The notes: generated from the sequence alone by a model not told the origin. 64,000 bases of DNA from Hygrophila difformis (GCA_030278955.1 JAOANR010000014.1:40995453-41059452), one strand, 5' to 3'; numbered from the stretch's first letter, positions 1-10,711 are shown. Translations and numbers: made by a program.

Positions 1-2
1 GG

Positions 3-329
3 CTTGTTCACCGCTTGGCCGCCGTTAGAGCCATCCAGTCTGTTCATCATTTGCTCTATGCGTGCATCTTGCAACTCGGATCTCTTCACAAGCATTTCCA
101 CGATCTTTGTCAGGTTGGCCATTTGCTCTTCAAGAGTGCTGGCTTGGGTTGTCATTGCAGCAGCATGACGCAGGGCGGATGTTTCTTCTTGATCTCCCCG
201 CGGGCTTGACAACGGCGTGGAAGATCCCGATCTATGGTCATTTCCTTCTTCCAGCAGCGGCATATCCGCATCAACTTCTTTTCCGCGCGCAGCATCGGCG
301 GCCTCCATTGCTTTCTTCATGTTCCTTGT
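3..329 (-). mobile_element. Retrotransposon gag-like N-terminal fragment (partial)
   Basis: The minus strand is open for 109 codons from position 329 down to 3, with no stop, and runs off the window edge on one side and into the assembly gap on the other. The peptide has a charged, low-complexity start (RNMKKAMEAADAARG) followed by a heptad-like stretch around EEQMANLTKIVEMLVKRSEL and then DARIEQMMNRLDG. This pattern, a disordered head plus short coiled coil, is typical of the N-terminus of plant Ty3/gypsy gag polyproteins. No capsid or zinc-knuckle part is visible because the window ends. Orientation is opposite to the element on the other side of the gap, so it is a separate element or a nested one. 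Family assignment is inference from composition and order. Confidence 0.5.
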
Positions 330-829
330 NNNNNNNNNNNNNNNNNNNNNNNNNNNNNNNNNNNNNNNNNNNNNNNNNNNNNNNNNNNNNNNNNNNNNNN
401 NNNNNNNNNNNNNNNNNNNNNNNNNNNNNNNNNNNNNNNNNNNNNNNNNNNNNNNNNNNNNNNNNNNNNNNNNNNNNNNNNNNNNNNNNNNNNNNNNNNN
501 NNNNNNNNNNNNNNNNNNNNNNNNNNNNNNNNNNNNNNNNNNNNNNNNNNNNNNNNNNNNNNNNNNNNNNNNNNNNNNNNNNNNNNNNNNNNNNNNNNNN
601 NNNNNNNNNNNNNNNNNNNNNNNNNNNNNNNNNNNNNNNNNNNNNNNNNNNNNNNNNNNNNNNNNNNNNNNNNNNNNNNNNNNNNNNNNNNNNNNNNNNN
701 NNNNNNNNNNNNNNNNNNNNNNNNNNNNNNNNNNNNNNNNNNNNNNNNNNNNNNNNNNNNNNNNNNNNNNNNNNNNNNNNNNNNNNNNNNNNNNNNNNNN
801 NNNNNNNNNNNNNNNNNNNNNNNNNNNNN
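330..829. other. Assembly gap (500 N)
   Basis: Exactly 500 unknown bases. The round number suggests a placeholder rather than a measured length. Sequence on the two sides belongs to elements in opposite orientation, so the true gap size and join are uncertain. Confidence 0.99.
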
Positions 830-879
830 CACTGAAGAGATTGCTCGAACCACCAGTCAGAAAAGGAAGCATGTTCTGA

Positions 880-2382
880 GAAAAGAAATCTGAACCAGTT
901 GCTCCTGCCCAAGTTCCTGTCCACACCGAGCAGGAAGAGGAAGAAGAAGACGAGAGTTCCTCTGACTCTGAAGACGATCAGAATAATGAATCCGGAGGAG
1001 ACTCTGCGCACCCTCAAATCGATGCCCAGGAACCACTTGAGGGGGAGCATCCCACTGACAACCAGTCCGAAGAGTTGGGATCTCAAGACACTCAAAGCGA
1101 GGAGGAAAAGTCCGATGAAGAAGGTTCCAAAGAAGAAGAATCTGAAGAAAGAGTCAAGGTCAATGTTGAACCAGTCACTGTGCAAGAAGTGGAAACCCAA
1201 ACAGAAACTCGAGAGCCTACTCCACCAAAAAGGCGTTCACCCAAGGAGTCCGAACCCAAGAAGCGAACTCATTCTGAACCTGAAGGGTCTTCCAAGGCCA
1301 CTGGATCCAAGAAGAGAAAAATTGTCTCATCCTCATCTGAAGAACATGAACCTGAGATCATTGATGCTGGAAACGCCATATCCACGGCCTTCTACTATGT
1401 AGTGTCCGAGCAATACTACTCAACTGTTCTGGAAAAGATGAAGGTGCACCCTGAGATCAGATTTGCTGCTGTGAGATACGAGGAAATGGGATGGCACAAG
1501 TACTTGGAGGACAGATCTCTTCTATTCTGGGGAACGGAGATCAAGCAGTACAAGGGACAGCTAGTTAGGCATTTCTATGCAAACCTGAGCTCGGAAGTCC
1601 TCAACTCCAAAAGCCCCTGGTTCGAACTGAGTTACGCACATGGTCAACTGTTTGAACTCAAAGCCAGAGCACTAAACCGGTTTCTCCAGATACCCCGAAC
1701 TTATCTGAAATCTGTTTATTCTCGAAGTGCCAAGTTCCCTATGAACACTATTGCTGAAACACTCACTGGAGTTGAAGGGAAAAAGTTTCAAGGAAAGGGG
1801 TTAAGTGCAGGTGTCCTAACTCAAAAATTTTCACTGCTTTACAAATTATGTGCACACAACATCATGCCCACTGCTAACCACTCTGTCGTGTCAAAAAGCA
1901 TGTGTAAATTATTGTTTGCCATAGACCAGAGGTATGAGATCAACTATGGAGCCCTTGTGCTCGAACAAATGTTGGCATTCGCGGGCACAATCAAAAGGAA
2001 GTACAACACCACTCTTCCCTTCCCTGGCCTCATATCTGAGTACCTGAAACATCTCCACATTCTTGGAAGCAAGCATGATCGCCTAGAGGACATTGCCGAC
2101 TTCAAACTCTCTTCAAATCTTGCAAAGAAGAAGCCAGACTTGGCTGGACCAGGAGGGAAGATCCCTGCAAAAGATGCATTCTCCATGCTCCGTGATGAAC
2201 TCACCGACCACATCAACCACCTCAAAGTGCTTGAAGCTCAAGTGCACGGTCGTGTACAAGATGCTGAAAAGCTGTTCAGACAGCTTCCTGATGTTTGGTC
2301 TGATGATGAACAGGATTTGGATACCAATCCAGAAGAGGAGTCCAGCGACTCGGCCGAGGATTCCTCTGAGGAATCCGAGTGA
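880..2382 (+). CDS. Accessory retrotransposon protein, plant transposon-protein-like domain (5' end broken)
   Basis: Frame 1 is open from 880 to the TGA at 2380-2382. The first internal ATG is at 1075 (435 aa from there). Residues before it (starting EKKSEPVAPAQVPVH) continue the same acidic style, and upstream homologous-looking sequence (ARTTSQKRKHVL) sits in another frame between 831 and about 877. The simplest reading is therefore one ORF broken by a frameshift close to 877-880. Order along the protein: Glu/Ser-rich acidic head; a Lys/Arg patch (PPKRRSPKESEPKKR, then SKKRKI) that could be nuclear-localising; a globular region of about 250 residues containing RHFYANLSSEV and LCAHNIMPTANHSVVSK; a coiled-coil-like tail; and an acidic Ser/Glu/Asp C-terminus. 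The globular part resembles the plant 'putative transposon protein' domain often seen in retroelement accessory ORFs. Function is unknown. It is not a cellular gene, judging by the adjoining LTR. Confidence 0.6.
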   Translation, partial: EKKSEPVAPAQVPVHTEQEEEEEDESSSDSEDDQNNESGGDSAHPQIDAQEPLEGEHPTDNQSEELGSQDTQSEEEKSDEEGSKEEESEERVKVNVEPVTVQEVETQTETREPTPPKRRSPKESEPKKRTHSEPEGSSKATGSKKRKIVSSSSEEHEPEIIDAGNAISTAFYYVVSEQYYSTVLEKMKVHPEIRFAAVRYEEMGWHKYLEDRSLLFWGTEIKQYKGQLVRHFYANLSSEVLNSKSPWFELSYAHGQLFELKARALNRFLQIPRTYLKSVYSRSAKFPMNTIAETLTGVEGKKFQGKGLSAGVLTQKFSLLYKLCAHNIMPTANHSVVSKSMCKLLFAIDQRYEINYGALVLEQMLAFAGTIKRKYNTTLPFPGLISEYLKHLHILGSKHDRLEDIADFKLSSNLAKKKPDLAGPGGKIPAKDAFSMLRDELTDHINHLKVLEAQVHGRVQDAEKLFRQLPDVWSDDEQDLDTNPEEESSDSAEDSSEESE

Positions 2383-2430
2383 CATGCCCTTTTTGGGCAA
2401 AATGTGCGCCAGAAGGGGAGTTAAGTTGAT

Positions 2431-2535
2431 GTAACCGTTATCGGTTCCTCTGGCATGCACTACAATCGACATAGGGCAGTCTGTAACCGTTGATCGGTTC
2501 CTCTGGCATGCACTACAATCGACATAGGGCAGTCT
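2431..2535 (+). repeat. 52-bp tandem duplication in retroelement 3' UTR
   Basis: Two copies of a unit beginning GTAACCGTT and ending ATAGGGCAGTCT lie head to tail at 2431 and 2483. They differ by one base near the start. They sit between the accessory ORF and the polypurine tract. Confidence 0.9.
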
Positions 2536-2883
2536 GGTGGAAGTACGTCTCTGCTGATGAAGGGTAATTTTTTTTGTCTGGACTATTTTTGTGAACTAGT
2601 TATAAATGTTTTTGCTGGACAATTGCACAATGGCCTGTAATAATTAAATTATGATCTTACATGCTTTATTTTATGATTATTGCCATGTGCTTGCTTTTGA
2701 TGTAAATGCTCCTAGAATATTTGATAGGCAATCTTGTACGGAGCATTAGTATAGTTTGTCTTGTGTTTGGGAATCATTGTAATTGGTGGTTGGGTCTCAA
2801 TGGGAAGTGTTTCTACATCATTGTTCTTGTGTCAATTGTTTAGACATCGGTTGAATCAACTCTTATACTGGCCCACATTCTGC

Positions 2884-2898
2884 CAAAAAGGGGGAGAT
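2884..2898 (+). other. Polypurine tract of the Sirevirus-like element
   Basis: A purine run, AAAAAGGGGGAGA, is followed by two T residues and then the LTR start TGTTGG. This is the plus-strand priming site expected immediately 5' of a 3' LTR. Confidence 0.8.
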
Positions 2899-3815
2899 TG
2901 TTGGGAACCAGTTTTGAGCAAATGTGTTCACAACCGATGTCTGAACTACTTTGTTGGACCAACTACGACAACAGCAGACAAACTACGTAAAGGAAGAAGA
3001 GCTGGCGAATATACTCATGAAGATACTTCAATGGCTAGCTGATCTTCTGCCCGGATCCCGCACACGAAGTAAGGAAATAAGGATCTCCTAATCCGGGCAA
3101 CTCCATTCCAAGGATCCGTGTAATTATGGTAAGAATATCTTACCTTAGAATGGAGATGCGGTGGTTCTCTTCAAAAAGGACGACCAAGGGATGAACGGAT
3201 CACGACTCACATTGTTCATCTTCTCCCTTGTGCGATTGAAAGTATTGTGCTAAGAGAATCACATTCCTTCCGAGTTCTTGAATTCATCATCTTGAAGGAA
3301 AACATACGATCAACACTTCCTCGAGTGGATTGATCGAAGGTGCTGCTGTGAACTTAATTGAGGACGACGGATTCAATCAAGGCTTTCGAGGAGTCGTCAA
3401 ACTCAAGAGCTTAATTGGAAGATTCAAGTAGGAGAGTCGCCAACAGGTTTCGACCAAGGGCAAACTTGAAGGAGGAGCCTTCAAGGGATTGAAGCAAGGT
3501 CGGGGAGATCTTCACCAAGGCAGGGGGAGTGTCTTGGTTTGACAATTCAGTCCGCTTGGTGATTGGAGTTGGGCGAAACAAATCACTATTGTTTAGATCG
3601 AGGATCAAGTCAAAACAATTAGTGAATCTCCTGGATTGGTATCCCCCAGACGTAGGCTTGTGCAGAACTGGGTCAACAAACCTTGAGTTCTTTATTCTTA
3701 CAGTTTATTTACTTTCCGCTGCTTAATATCTTAAACTGTTTAACGTGTCCACGAAAGGTGTTTGAACTAGTTTTCAGGACTACTTAATTGGTTATCCACG
3801 CAAACGGACCTAACA
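2899..3815 (+). repeat. 3' LTR of Ty1/copia Sirevirus-like element
   Basis: The LTR begins TGTTGG directly after the polypurine tract and ends at CCTAACA (3815). The ends give TG...CA and imperfect inverted termini (TGTTGG against TGTTAG). The following five bases (tatga) would be the target-site copy but cannot be checked because the 5' LTR is not in the window. Several short ORFs here are not genes. Confidence 0.65.
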
Positions 3816-3925
3816 TATGATATTATCATTCATATTGGTATGGTACTAATAAGTTGATAGTATGATACCATGCCGATCGAACTATTACTACTACTAGTTA
3901 ATAGTACTATGAGTTGGGCTACAAC

Positions 3926-4325
3926 CAAGGTTATCAAGATCGAGATCTTACTTGAGATCGTTTTTGTCTTTGCAAGATCGAAATTATTTGATATAAGATC
4001 CTACCAAATTGCAACAATAGACAAAAAAAAAATTATATATGTTAACAAATGAAAGCATAACATAGAATATTATTAGGTAAATGAAGCCATAAAGCATTAT
4101 AAACAGTCGAAAATAAAATTCAATACTGGTTTTATAAAAAACATGAGATTATAAGAGCATATTTCAAATTTTGGTAGGACCGTATAGGATTGTAAGATTC
4201 TACCACTAAGACCGAGATTTTACAATCAAGATCGAGATCGTACTAAATTTAAGATCCTACAAAGATCTAGATCATTTTTAATAAGTGGAATCGTAAAATC
4301 AAGATCGATATATTTAATAACTATG
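3926..4325. mobile_element. hAT-type MITE with AGATCGAGATC-word interior
   Basis: An 8-bp target duplication GCTACAAC flanks the element (3918-3925 and 4326-4333). The termini are imperfect inverted repeats, CAAGGTTATCAA on the left and CATAGTTATTAA read inward from the right. The interior is built from degenerate, mostly palindromic copies of AAGATCGAGATC and AGATCCTAC in both orientations. There is no coding capacity. An 8-bp duplication is characteristic of hAT transposases. Assignment to hAT is inference from that length. Confidence 0.7.
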
Positions 4326-4333
4326 GCTACAAC

Positions 4334-5209
4334 AGTGCAAACAACGTACTACAGCAGCCAGCGGGGCATTCTGTATGTGGATGATAAATAAATAAATAAA
4401 TAGAGTAATTGGGAGGGATGTTACTTATGTAGCCAGTTGGACTATAACGAACAATAATTTTCGTTTACTCACAACATTATTTAACATATACTACTATAGT
4501 TTAATATAAGTTTGCATTCCATTAATTAATTAATTAATTAATTAATTCGTAATTAAGCAAGCAAAATATATAGAAGTAGTCTCCTAGTCTCTATCATGTT
4601 GGGTAAGACAGTGCAAAGGCCAAAGAACCTACTAGTCGAATTAATTGGGCCCGCCCATTCCCATTATACATTATTATCTGGATCTGCACGGCTCACCATC
4701 ACGTGGGTTCACGTCTGCATAGTAGATGATAGAAGAAGTAGAATCGTTGTTGTTGTTGTTGTTGTTCTGACAAAAATGAAAATGTTGTTGTTACGGGAGG
4801 GAGGAGTGGAGTGGAGTGGAGTGGAGTGGTGGTGTGGTTGGAATTAATGAGAAAGATGATCATTTCATTTGGGGCCGGGGGTTCCCTCCCTCTTGCCTGC
4901 CTGTTCTGTTGGAGATCGATATATGTCTAATAGTATGTATGTGGAGTACTACTACTACTACTACATCTGTCAATCTCAATATCGTCTCACACCACTGCAG
5001 TCTGCCACTCACCACCTTATTATATTAACATACTATATATAGTAGGAGTATATACTACTGCAATCTAAGAATATGCAGATTGTTTTCTTTTTCTTTTCTC
5101 GGAACAAATTTTACAATCAATGTTGCTAGCTTCAATATAAAAATGTACTACGTACTAGTATATCATGAGTAGTACATACCATTCCATATCATATACTCCT
5201 ACTATACTA
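4334..5209. other. Intergenic spacer with microsatellites
   Basis: No gene is supported. It holds an ATTA/TTAA run (about 4521-4547), a GTT trinucleotide run (4746-4766), a GGAGT pentanucleotide run (4804-4829) and a TAC run (4947-4964). The short ORFs across these are repeat artefacts. Confidence 0.7.
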
Positions 5210-6205
5210 GGAAAAAAAGCCAATATAGTCCTTTATTTTTACAAAAAGCCAAATCAGTTTTTTTTTTTTTTTTTTTGTCAAATTGGTTCGCTACATATAC
5301 TAATTACGTCCCAATCGATCCTCCATCAACTAATTATGCCCTAATTACATATTTTTGGCCAAATCAGTCCTTTTTTTTTCAAAAATCTAAATTGGTCCGT
5401 TATTAATTTTTGCCCCCCTTTCATGCAGTCAATGCACATTTCAAACCACTAATAACTCAAATTCGATATAAGTAAAAATTCTAAAATTTTGATATTTATA
5501 AACTACACGATGTGACGAATCTAACAAGATCCTACTTGGCTCATTTTGACTTGTATATCTATGTTTAAACTTTAAGTCAAAACAAGTATGTGAATAGTAG
5601 TAAATTAGATAATGTAATTATTAAAAAAATGGAGGGAGTATATCGCATAAAATGGCGTTTCTCCATAAAATGTAGTTATTAAAAAAATATAGTTATTAAA
5701 CAAATGGATCATCTTTTAGAGTTCGGTGGTTTTTGGTGTTTCTCCATAAAATGAAGACCAATTGCGATATACTCCCTCCATTTTTTTAATAACTATATTG
5801 TCTAATTTGCTACTATTCACACACTTGTTTTGACTTAAATTTTAAACATAGATATACAAATTAAAATGAGCTAAGTAGGATCTTATTAGATTCGTCTCGT
5901 CGTGTAGTTTATAACTATCGAAATTTTAGAATTTTTACTTATACCGAATTTGAATTATTAGTGGTTTGAAATGTGCATTGGACTGCATGAAAGTGGGCAA
6001 AAATTAATAACGGACCAATTTAGATTTTTGAAAAAAAGATGACTGATTTGGCCAAAAATATGTAATTAGGGCATAATTAGTGGATGGAGGACCGATTGGG
6101 ACGTAATTAGTATATGTAGCGGACCAATTTGGCCAAAAAATAAAAAAAAAAGAACTGATTTGGCTTTTTCTAAAAATAAAGGACTATATTGGCCTTTTTT
6201 TTTCC
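5210..6205. mobile_element. Mutator-like foldback element (long terminal inverted repeats)
   Basis: The 996-bp element is one large inverted repeat with arms of roughly 480-500 bp. It starts GGAAAAAAAGCCAATATAG and ends with the complementary CTATATTGGCC plus a T-run and CC. It is flanked by a perfect 11-bp duplication, CTACTATACTA (5199-5209 and 6206-6216). Long inverted repeats with a 9-11 bp target duplication fit Mutator-like foldback elements. Each arm contains sequence also found in the 260-bp Stowaway MITE at 7041-7300 (for example the stretch around ACGAATCTAACAAGATC), and the centre carries GGAGGGAGTAT-type MITE termini, so the arms engulfed a MITE before or while the palindrome formed. 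It has no ORF. Confidence 0.75.
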
Positions 6206-6216
6206 CTACTATACTA

Positions 6217-7040
6217 ATTACTATAAACTAGTTGGAAACTGCTGCTTATAATTTGCACAGTTTTGTAAAATTGATATGTTAAACGAAATATGCATTATAA
6301 TACAGTATTCTAACGCTCATGATATATGTCATAAAATTAACTATATTATTATTATTATTATTATTGAATAGATAATTTTAGCTACTAAATTCAACATGGA
6401 TTCAATTGCTAACCACGGTGATGGAAATTTGTAGCTTAGTTACCAATTTTTTCGGTTGATGGTCAAATAAAAAATTATTATTATTATTATTATTATTGAG
6501 ATTTTTATTTCAAAATCCTATATTTTTGCTTTATTATTTTTTATTTTATTACTACTTTATTCTTTAAAAAAAAAAAACATTTAACGAGTAACTAGCATCA
6601 TAACGGCGGATGCGAAATCACTTGGCTTCTTCTTGTTGTTTAAGAATGCTATCTTTATTTCATTTTTCTATTGATAGATATTCTATTTATTTTTTTTGTT
6701 TTTTTATTTTATTTTATTTAGTTGTTATTTTATCTCATTTTAATCTACTTTGTTCACCCAAAAAATAAAATCTACTTCAAGTCTTTAACAAAAATGATTA
6801 TAATTGATTTCCCGCTCTTTATTTTATTTTTTCATTCATAGTTATTGTCTTCTATTTTCTTTTTATTATTATTATTATTATTATATTTATGTTCTTTTTT
6901 AATATATATAATAACTATTATTCTATTTTGCATTTAATTTAACGTGCAAGCTAGTGACTATTTTATGCCTAAATTACCATCTGAACAATTAATTTCAAAG
7001 GTTAAACAAACCACTCCTAAGTTATTCTAACTATTTTATA
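6217..7040. other. AT-rich intergenic spacer
   Basis: No gene is seen. Contents are A/T-rich DNA with ATT trinucleotide runs near 6346-6366, 6475-6497 and 6866-6883. Confidence 0.7.
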
Positions 7041-7300
7041 CTTCCTCCGTTTCTATTTATTTGCTACAAACCCGCTCAGCACGCAATTCAATGCACATTT
7101 TAAAACGTTAATAACTCAAGTTCGGTACAAGTAAAAATTCTAAAAATCCAATATTTAAAAACTACACGACGAGACGAATCTAACAAGATCTCACTTGGCT
7201 ATATTTTAATTTGTATAACTATAATAAAACTTTAAGTAAAAATGTGTGGGTGAATAGTGTCCTAAATCCCAATGGGGCAAATAAACAAAAACGGAGGAAG
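7041..7300. mobile_element. Stowaway-type MITE (260 bp)
   Basis: The ends are CTTCCTCCGTTT and its inverted partner AAACGGAGGAAG, flanked by TA on each side (7039-7040 and 7301-7302). TA duplication and CTCCCTCCGT-like termini mark Stowaway (Tc1/mariner) MITEs. It is closely related along its length to the element at 34470-34728. It lies about 560 bp upstream of the first HPR-side ORF landmark and 761 bp upstream of the HPR start codon. Confidence 0.85.
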
Positions 7301-7302
7301 TA

Positions 7303-8061
7303 TGAATTATGTGTGTGACTGTGTGTAGTCGGTAAACGATGAAAACAAAAGTTATTAGTACAAACTAAAAAACTACATTATTTTCCAAAAATACTAAGTA
7401 TTTTATAGTATAATTTATGTATAAATTTTTTATATTATTGAGAAAACTAACGATAATATTATACGTTTGTTAATGTGTTACTATACACACATAAATTTAT
7501 AGTTAAAGTTTTATCATAGTTATATAAATTTAAAAAATAATTAAATGGTATTTTGTTAAATTCGTCCGTCCGTCGTACAATTTTTAAATATCAAATTTTT
7601 AAAAATTTTACTTGCCAAACTTTAATTATTAATAGTTTAAATTATGTATCGAACTAAATATGATGGGATCTCAGCCAAAAAAAAATATGACGGGACTGAG
7701 GTAGTATATAGGAGTATATTTTACATAAAGAATAATTAGATTGGAAAAATGGCTATCTCGCTAAAGGAAAATACAAGCAATATTTGTGGAAGAAGGGGCT
7801 CGGCATTTTGTGAGCACAAGTTGCATTTTCGGCTTGTAGCTAAAAGATAGCCTCTTTGTGACGTGGCATCAAGCTGCAATTTCCATTATCCTTTGTGGAT
7901 CCAGTGCGTCACCACCACCCAACACCGGCAGATCAGGGCCGTTCATGTTCTCATCAACCTCCCGCTGCTCAATCTTTTCTTTTTTTATACAGTCCACACT
8001 CCAAAATAGTTGCAAAACGAAATCAATAAGTGGCACCAAGGTTGAGTGTGTCTTTTCTGCC
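7303..8061 (+). promoter_or_regulatory. Upstream region and 5' leader of the HPR gene
   Basis: This is the sequence between the MITE and the HPR start codon. A MITE-related fragment is visible at about 7560-7720. Closer in, GACGTGGCA (7860-7868) has an ACGT core like a G-box relative, and AAAGATAG / CATTATCC nearby resemble GATA/I-box elements common in light-regulated plant promoters. These motif calls are short and therefore weak. No clear TATA box or start site can be fixed by eye. The ORF spanning 7858-8280 is not a separate gene: its end is HPR exon 1 read into intron 1. Confidence 0.4.
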
Positions 8062-10711
8062 ATGGCGAAACCACTGCAAGTCGAGGTCTACAATCCGAAT
8101 GGAAAATACAGAGTTGTTAGCACCAAGTCCATGCCTGGAACGCGATGGATTGATTTATTGGTTGAGCAGGATTGTCGCGTCGAAGTAAGTTTACTTGGCT
8201 TCATTTCCTTCGCTTTCGGAATTCGAATTCATTTTTGGTTTGGTCCCCGTGTTTTTGCTTGCCGCAGGTATGCACGCTGAAGAAAACCATATTGTCTGTT
8301 GAGGACATTATTTCGTTGATTGGAAACAAGTGCGATGGAGTCATTGGACAGGTAAAGAAAATTCACCATTTTTGTGAAGTCTTCTCAGTTTAATTGAGAA
8401 ATACTTCTGAGATGGCGTTTTCTTTTTGGTGTTTCCAGTTAACTGAAGACTGGGGTGAGACTTTGTTTTCTGCGTTGAGCAGAGCTGGAGGTACAGCATT
8501 CAGCAATATGGCCGTTGGGTACAACAATGTTGATGTAAATGCTGCCACAAAATATGGCGTTGCTGTTGGAAATACACCTGTGAGTGTTACTTTTAGTAGC
8601 TGTTTTTGTGATAATGGATACACCGTGTTCACAAAATTGATGCAGTAAAGTCCATAGTAGTTGCATCTTTTTTTATTTTTTTAATAAAAGAAATGAATAG
8701 TTATCTGAGATTGGTTGCACGCCAAGGAAGACTGGGATAGAAGCATAATTTCCTTCTTTTAATCAGATTTTGAGAATCAACCCTTTGTTTATGCAATATA
8801 AACTGACATATGAACTAGAGTTTCAAGTTGCAGCCATCCTCAGCATGTGTCTGGTCTAAATTTTTGTTAGCATTGATGGAAAATTATTACTACAGGTGTT
8901 AGTAATACTGTTGTTAACTGAAGGACATGAAGCTCTTCTAGATCGAACGTGTATCTTGCTGCACCTGCACGTGTATGCTACACAGTCATGCACATCATTG
9001 ACTGAGTATGGTATTCTTTTGGACAGGGTGTATTAACAGAGACTACAGCTGAGCTCGCAGCCTCACTTTCTTTAGCTGCAGCAAGACGAATTGTTGAAGC
9101 GGATGAGTTCATGAGGGCTGGCTTATATGATGGATGGCTTCCTCATCTGTATGGGTCCCCTTGTTTCTCAGTTTTTTTACTGATCCAATTCATATCAGAA
9201 TTATTAATGTTTCTCTTTGTTTGTAACAGCATAACGTAACTTATTTTCTTGTAGGTTTGTTGGAAACTTGCTCAAAGGACAGACAGTTGGTGTGATTGGT
9301 GCAGGTCGCATTGGTTCTGCATATGCTAGAATGATGGTAATTTCACTTATCACATCAAAACATATGTGGAAGGAAAGAAACAGGAGTGACATGGATGCGC
9401 TTCCATGTCAGTTAGCCTGAAGGAATTCATTTTCTTTATATCAACTGCAATGCTGATGGGATCAAACTGATGTTTCTGAAATAGGTTGAAGGTTTCAAAA
9501 TGAACTTGATATACTATGATCTCTACCAATCCACCCGTCTTGAAAAATTTGTCACAGGCATGTTTTGGTCAATGTATTGTTTGAATTATTATCCTTGTTG
9601 ATGTGCCAAATATTCATCTGTTATCTTGAAATTTGCAGCTTACGGCGAGTTCCTGAAATCCAATGGTGAACAGCCCGTGACATGGAGAAGGGCCTCATCC
9701 ATGGACGAAGTGCTTCGAGAAGCTGATGTGGTAATCTATCATGTCATACCTACTGAAACCCAGTTTTTTGAGTGCTTTTTGACTTGTGCAAGACATTTGG
9801 ATACATGTTTGGTGATTTTCTGTTCTATGCTTATTCAGATAAGTCTTCATCCAGTGCTGGATAAAACAACTTACCATCTCGTCAATAAAGAAAGGCTCTC
9901 GAAAATGAAGAAGGTAAAACATGTATAATTGCATTCCTTAATATTCTGTGAGTTCAGATCATTGAAATCACCACTGCAGGAAGCCATCCTTATAAACTGT
10001 AGCAGGGGACCTGTTGTTGATGAGGTAGCTCTTGTCGAGCATCTAAGAGCTAATCCAATGTTTCGAGTTGGTCTTGATGTCTTCGAGGTATCCATCCTGG
10101 ATGACGCAATTGTTTATCCTGACTTGTATATGGTCTGTCAAATCACATTTAAGGTTCAGTATTAAAATGGCTTTTGCTAAATTCAATCAGGATGAGCCAT
10201 ATATGAAACCTGGGCTTGCTGAAATGAAGAATGCAATAGTGGTTCCACATATAGCGTCTGCTTCAAAGGTACTTACCTCTTTCCTTTTTCATGAAACTGT
10301 TTATAACATACTTCAATCCATAATTACAAAATTCCATGTGTTTACCTGCAGTGGACTCGTGAAGGAATGGCAACACTAGCTGCATTGAATGTCCTGGTAC
10401 GAAGATACAAGAATCTTGATTCATATGTCCCCTTTTCATTTCCATTGCAACCAACAGTGTCTTGTTCTTATACAGGGGAAAGTAAAAGGATATCCAGTTT
10501 GGGGTGATCCGAACCGCGTGGAGGTGTTCCTTGATGAGAACAGTCCCCCTCCTGCTGCATCACCAAGCATAGTTAATTCGAAAGATTTAGGTACTCGTGT
10601 CCCATTTAGTACATTTTACAGTAAAAAATTATCTGGTTTATGTTTTGAAGGCTTTAAATTGTGAGAGTTATTTGATTATTTATTGCAGGCTTGCCCGTGT
10701 CAAAGATGTGA
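8062..10711 (+). CDS. HPR1: Hydroxypyruvate reductase, peroxisomal (NADH-dependent, HPR1 type)
   Basis: The enzyme reduces hydroxypyruvate to D-glycerate in leaf peroxisomes, the late step of photorespiration. I can assemble 13 exons: 8062-8184, 8268-8351, 8439-8579, 9027-9148, 9255-9336, 9485-9557, 9639-9730, 9839-9913, 9980-10087, 10191-10268, 10352-10396, 10476-10590 and 10689-10711. They total 1161 nt, giving 386 aa, the family's usual length, with every junction in frame. The NAD-binding Rossmann motif GAGRIG is at residues 172-177. The D-2-hydroxyacid dehydrogenase triad is R273 (NCSRGP), E302 (DEP) and H320 (PHIASAS), with the expected 29 and 18 residue spacings. The C-terminus is SKM, a PTS1-like peroxisomal signal in place of the common SKL. 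Intron 6 uses a GC donor. The start ATG follows CTGCC and opens with MAKPLQVEVYNPNGKYRVVS, matching the conserved N-terminus. No lesion is seen. Confidence 0.97.
9558..9638 (+). other. GC-AG intron (HPR intron 6)
   Basis: The exon ends GTCACAG and is followed by GCATGT. The acceptor is TTTGCAG before CTTACGGCGAG. Only this junction joins ACA-G to CT-TAC and restores the conserved Thr-Ala-Tyr. There is no usable GT at the same spot. The other HPR introns are GT-AG. Confidence 0.88.

Larger units (their letters stand above)
830..3815 (+). mobile_element. Ty1/copia Sirevirus-like retrotransposon, 3' part
   Basis: The visible 3' end contains an ORF with acidic and basic low-complexity parts (880-2382), an untranslated stretch with a 52-bp tandem duplication, a polypurine tract AAAAAGGGGGAGA just before 2899, and one LTR (2899-3815). 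The 5' LTR, gag and pol would lie in or beyond the gap. The polypurine tract followed directly by TGTTGG is the usual Sirevirus/SIRE arrangement. Sireviruses are known to carry an extra ORF between pol and the 3' LTR, which fits the position of the ORF here. The base pattern near 3646 (cagacgtaggcttgtgcag) resembles the conserved element near the Sirevirus LTR poly(A) region. No reverse transcriptase is visible in the window, so the lineage call rests on the 3' architecture. Confidence 0.65.

Noticed and set aside
62..1200. Several ORFs running across the N gap
   Set aside because: They exist only because unknown codons are read as open. No support on either side.
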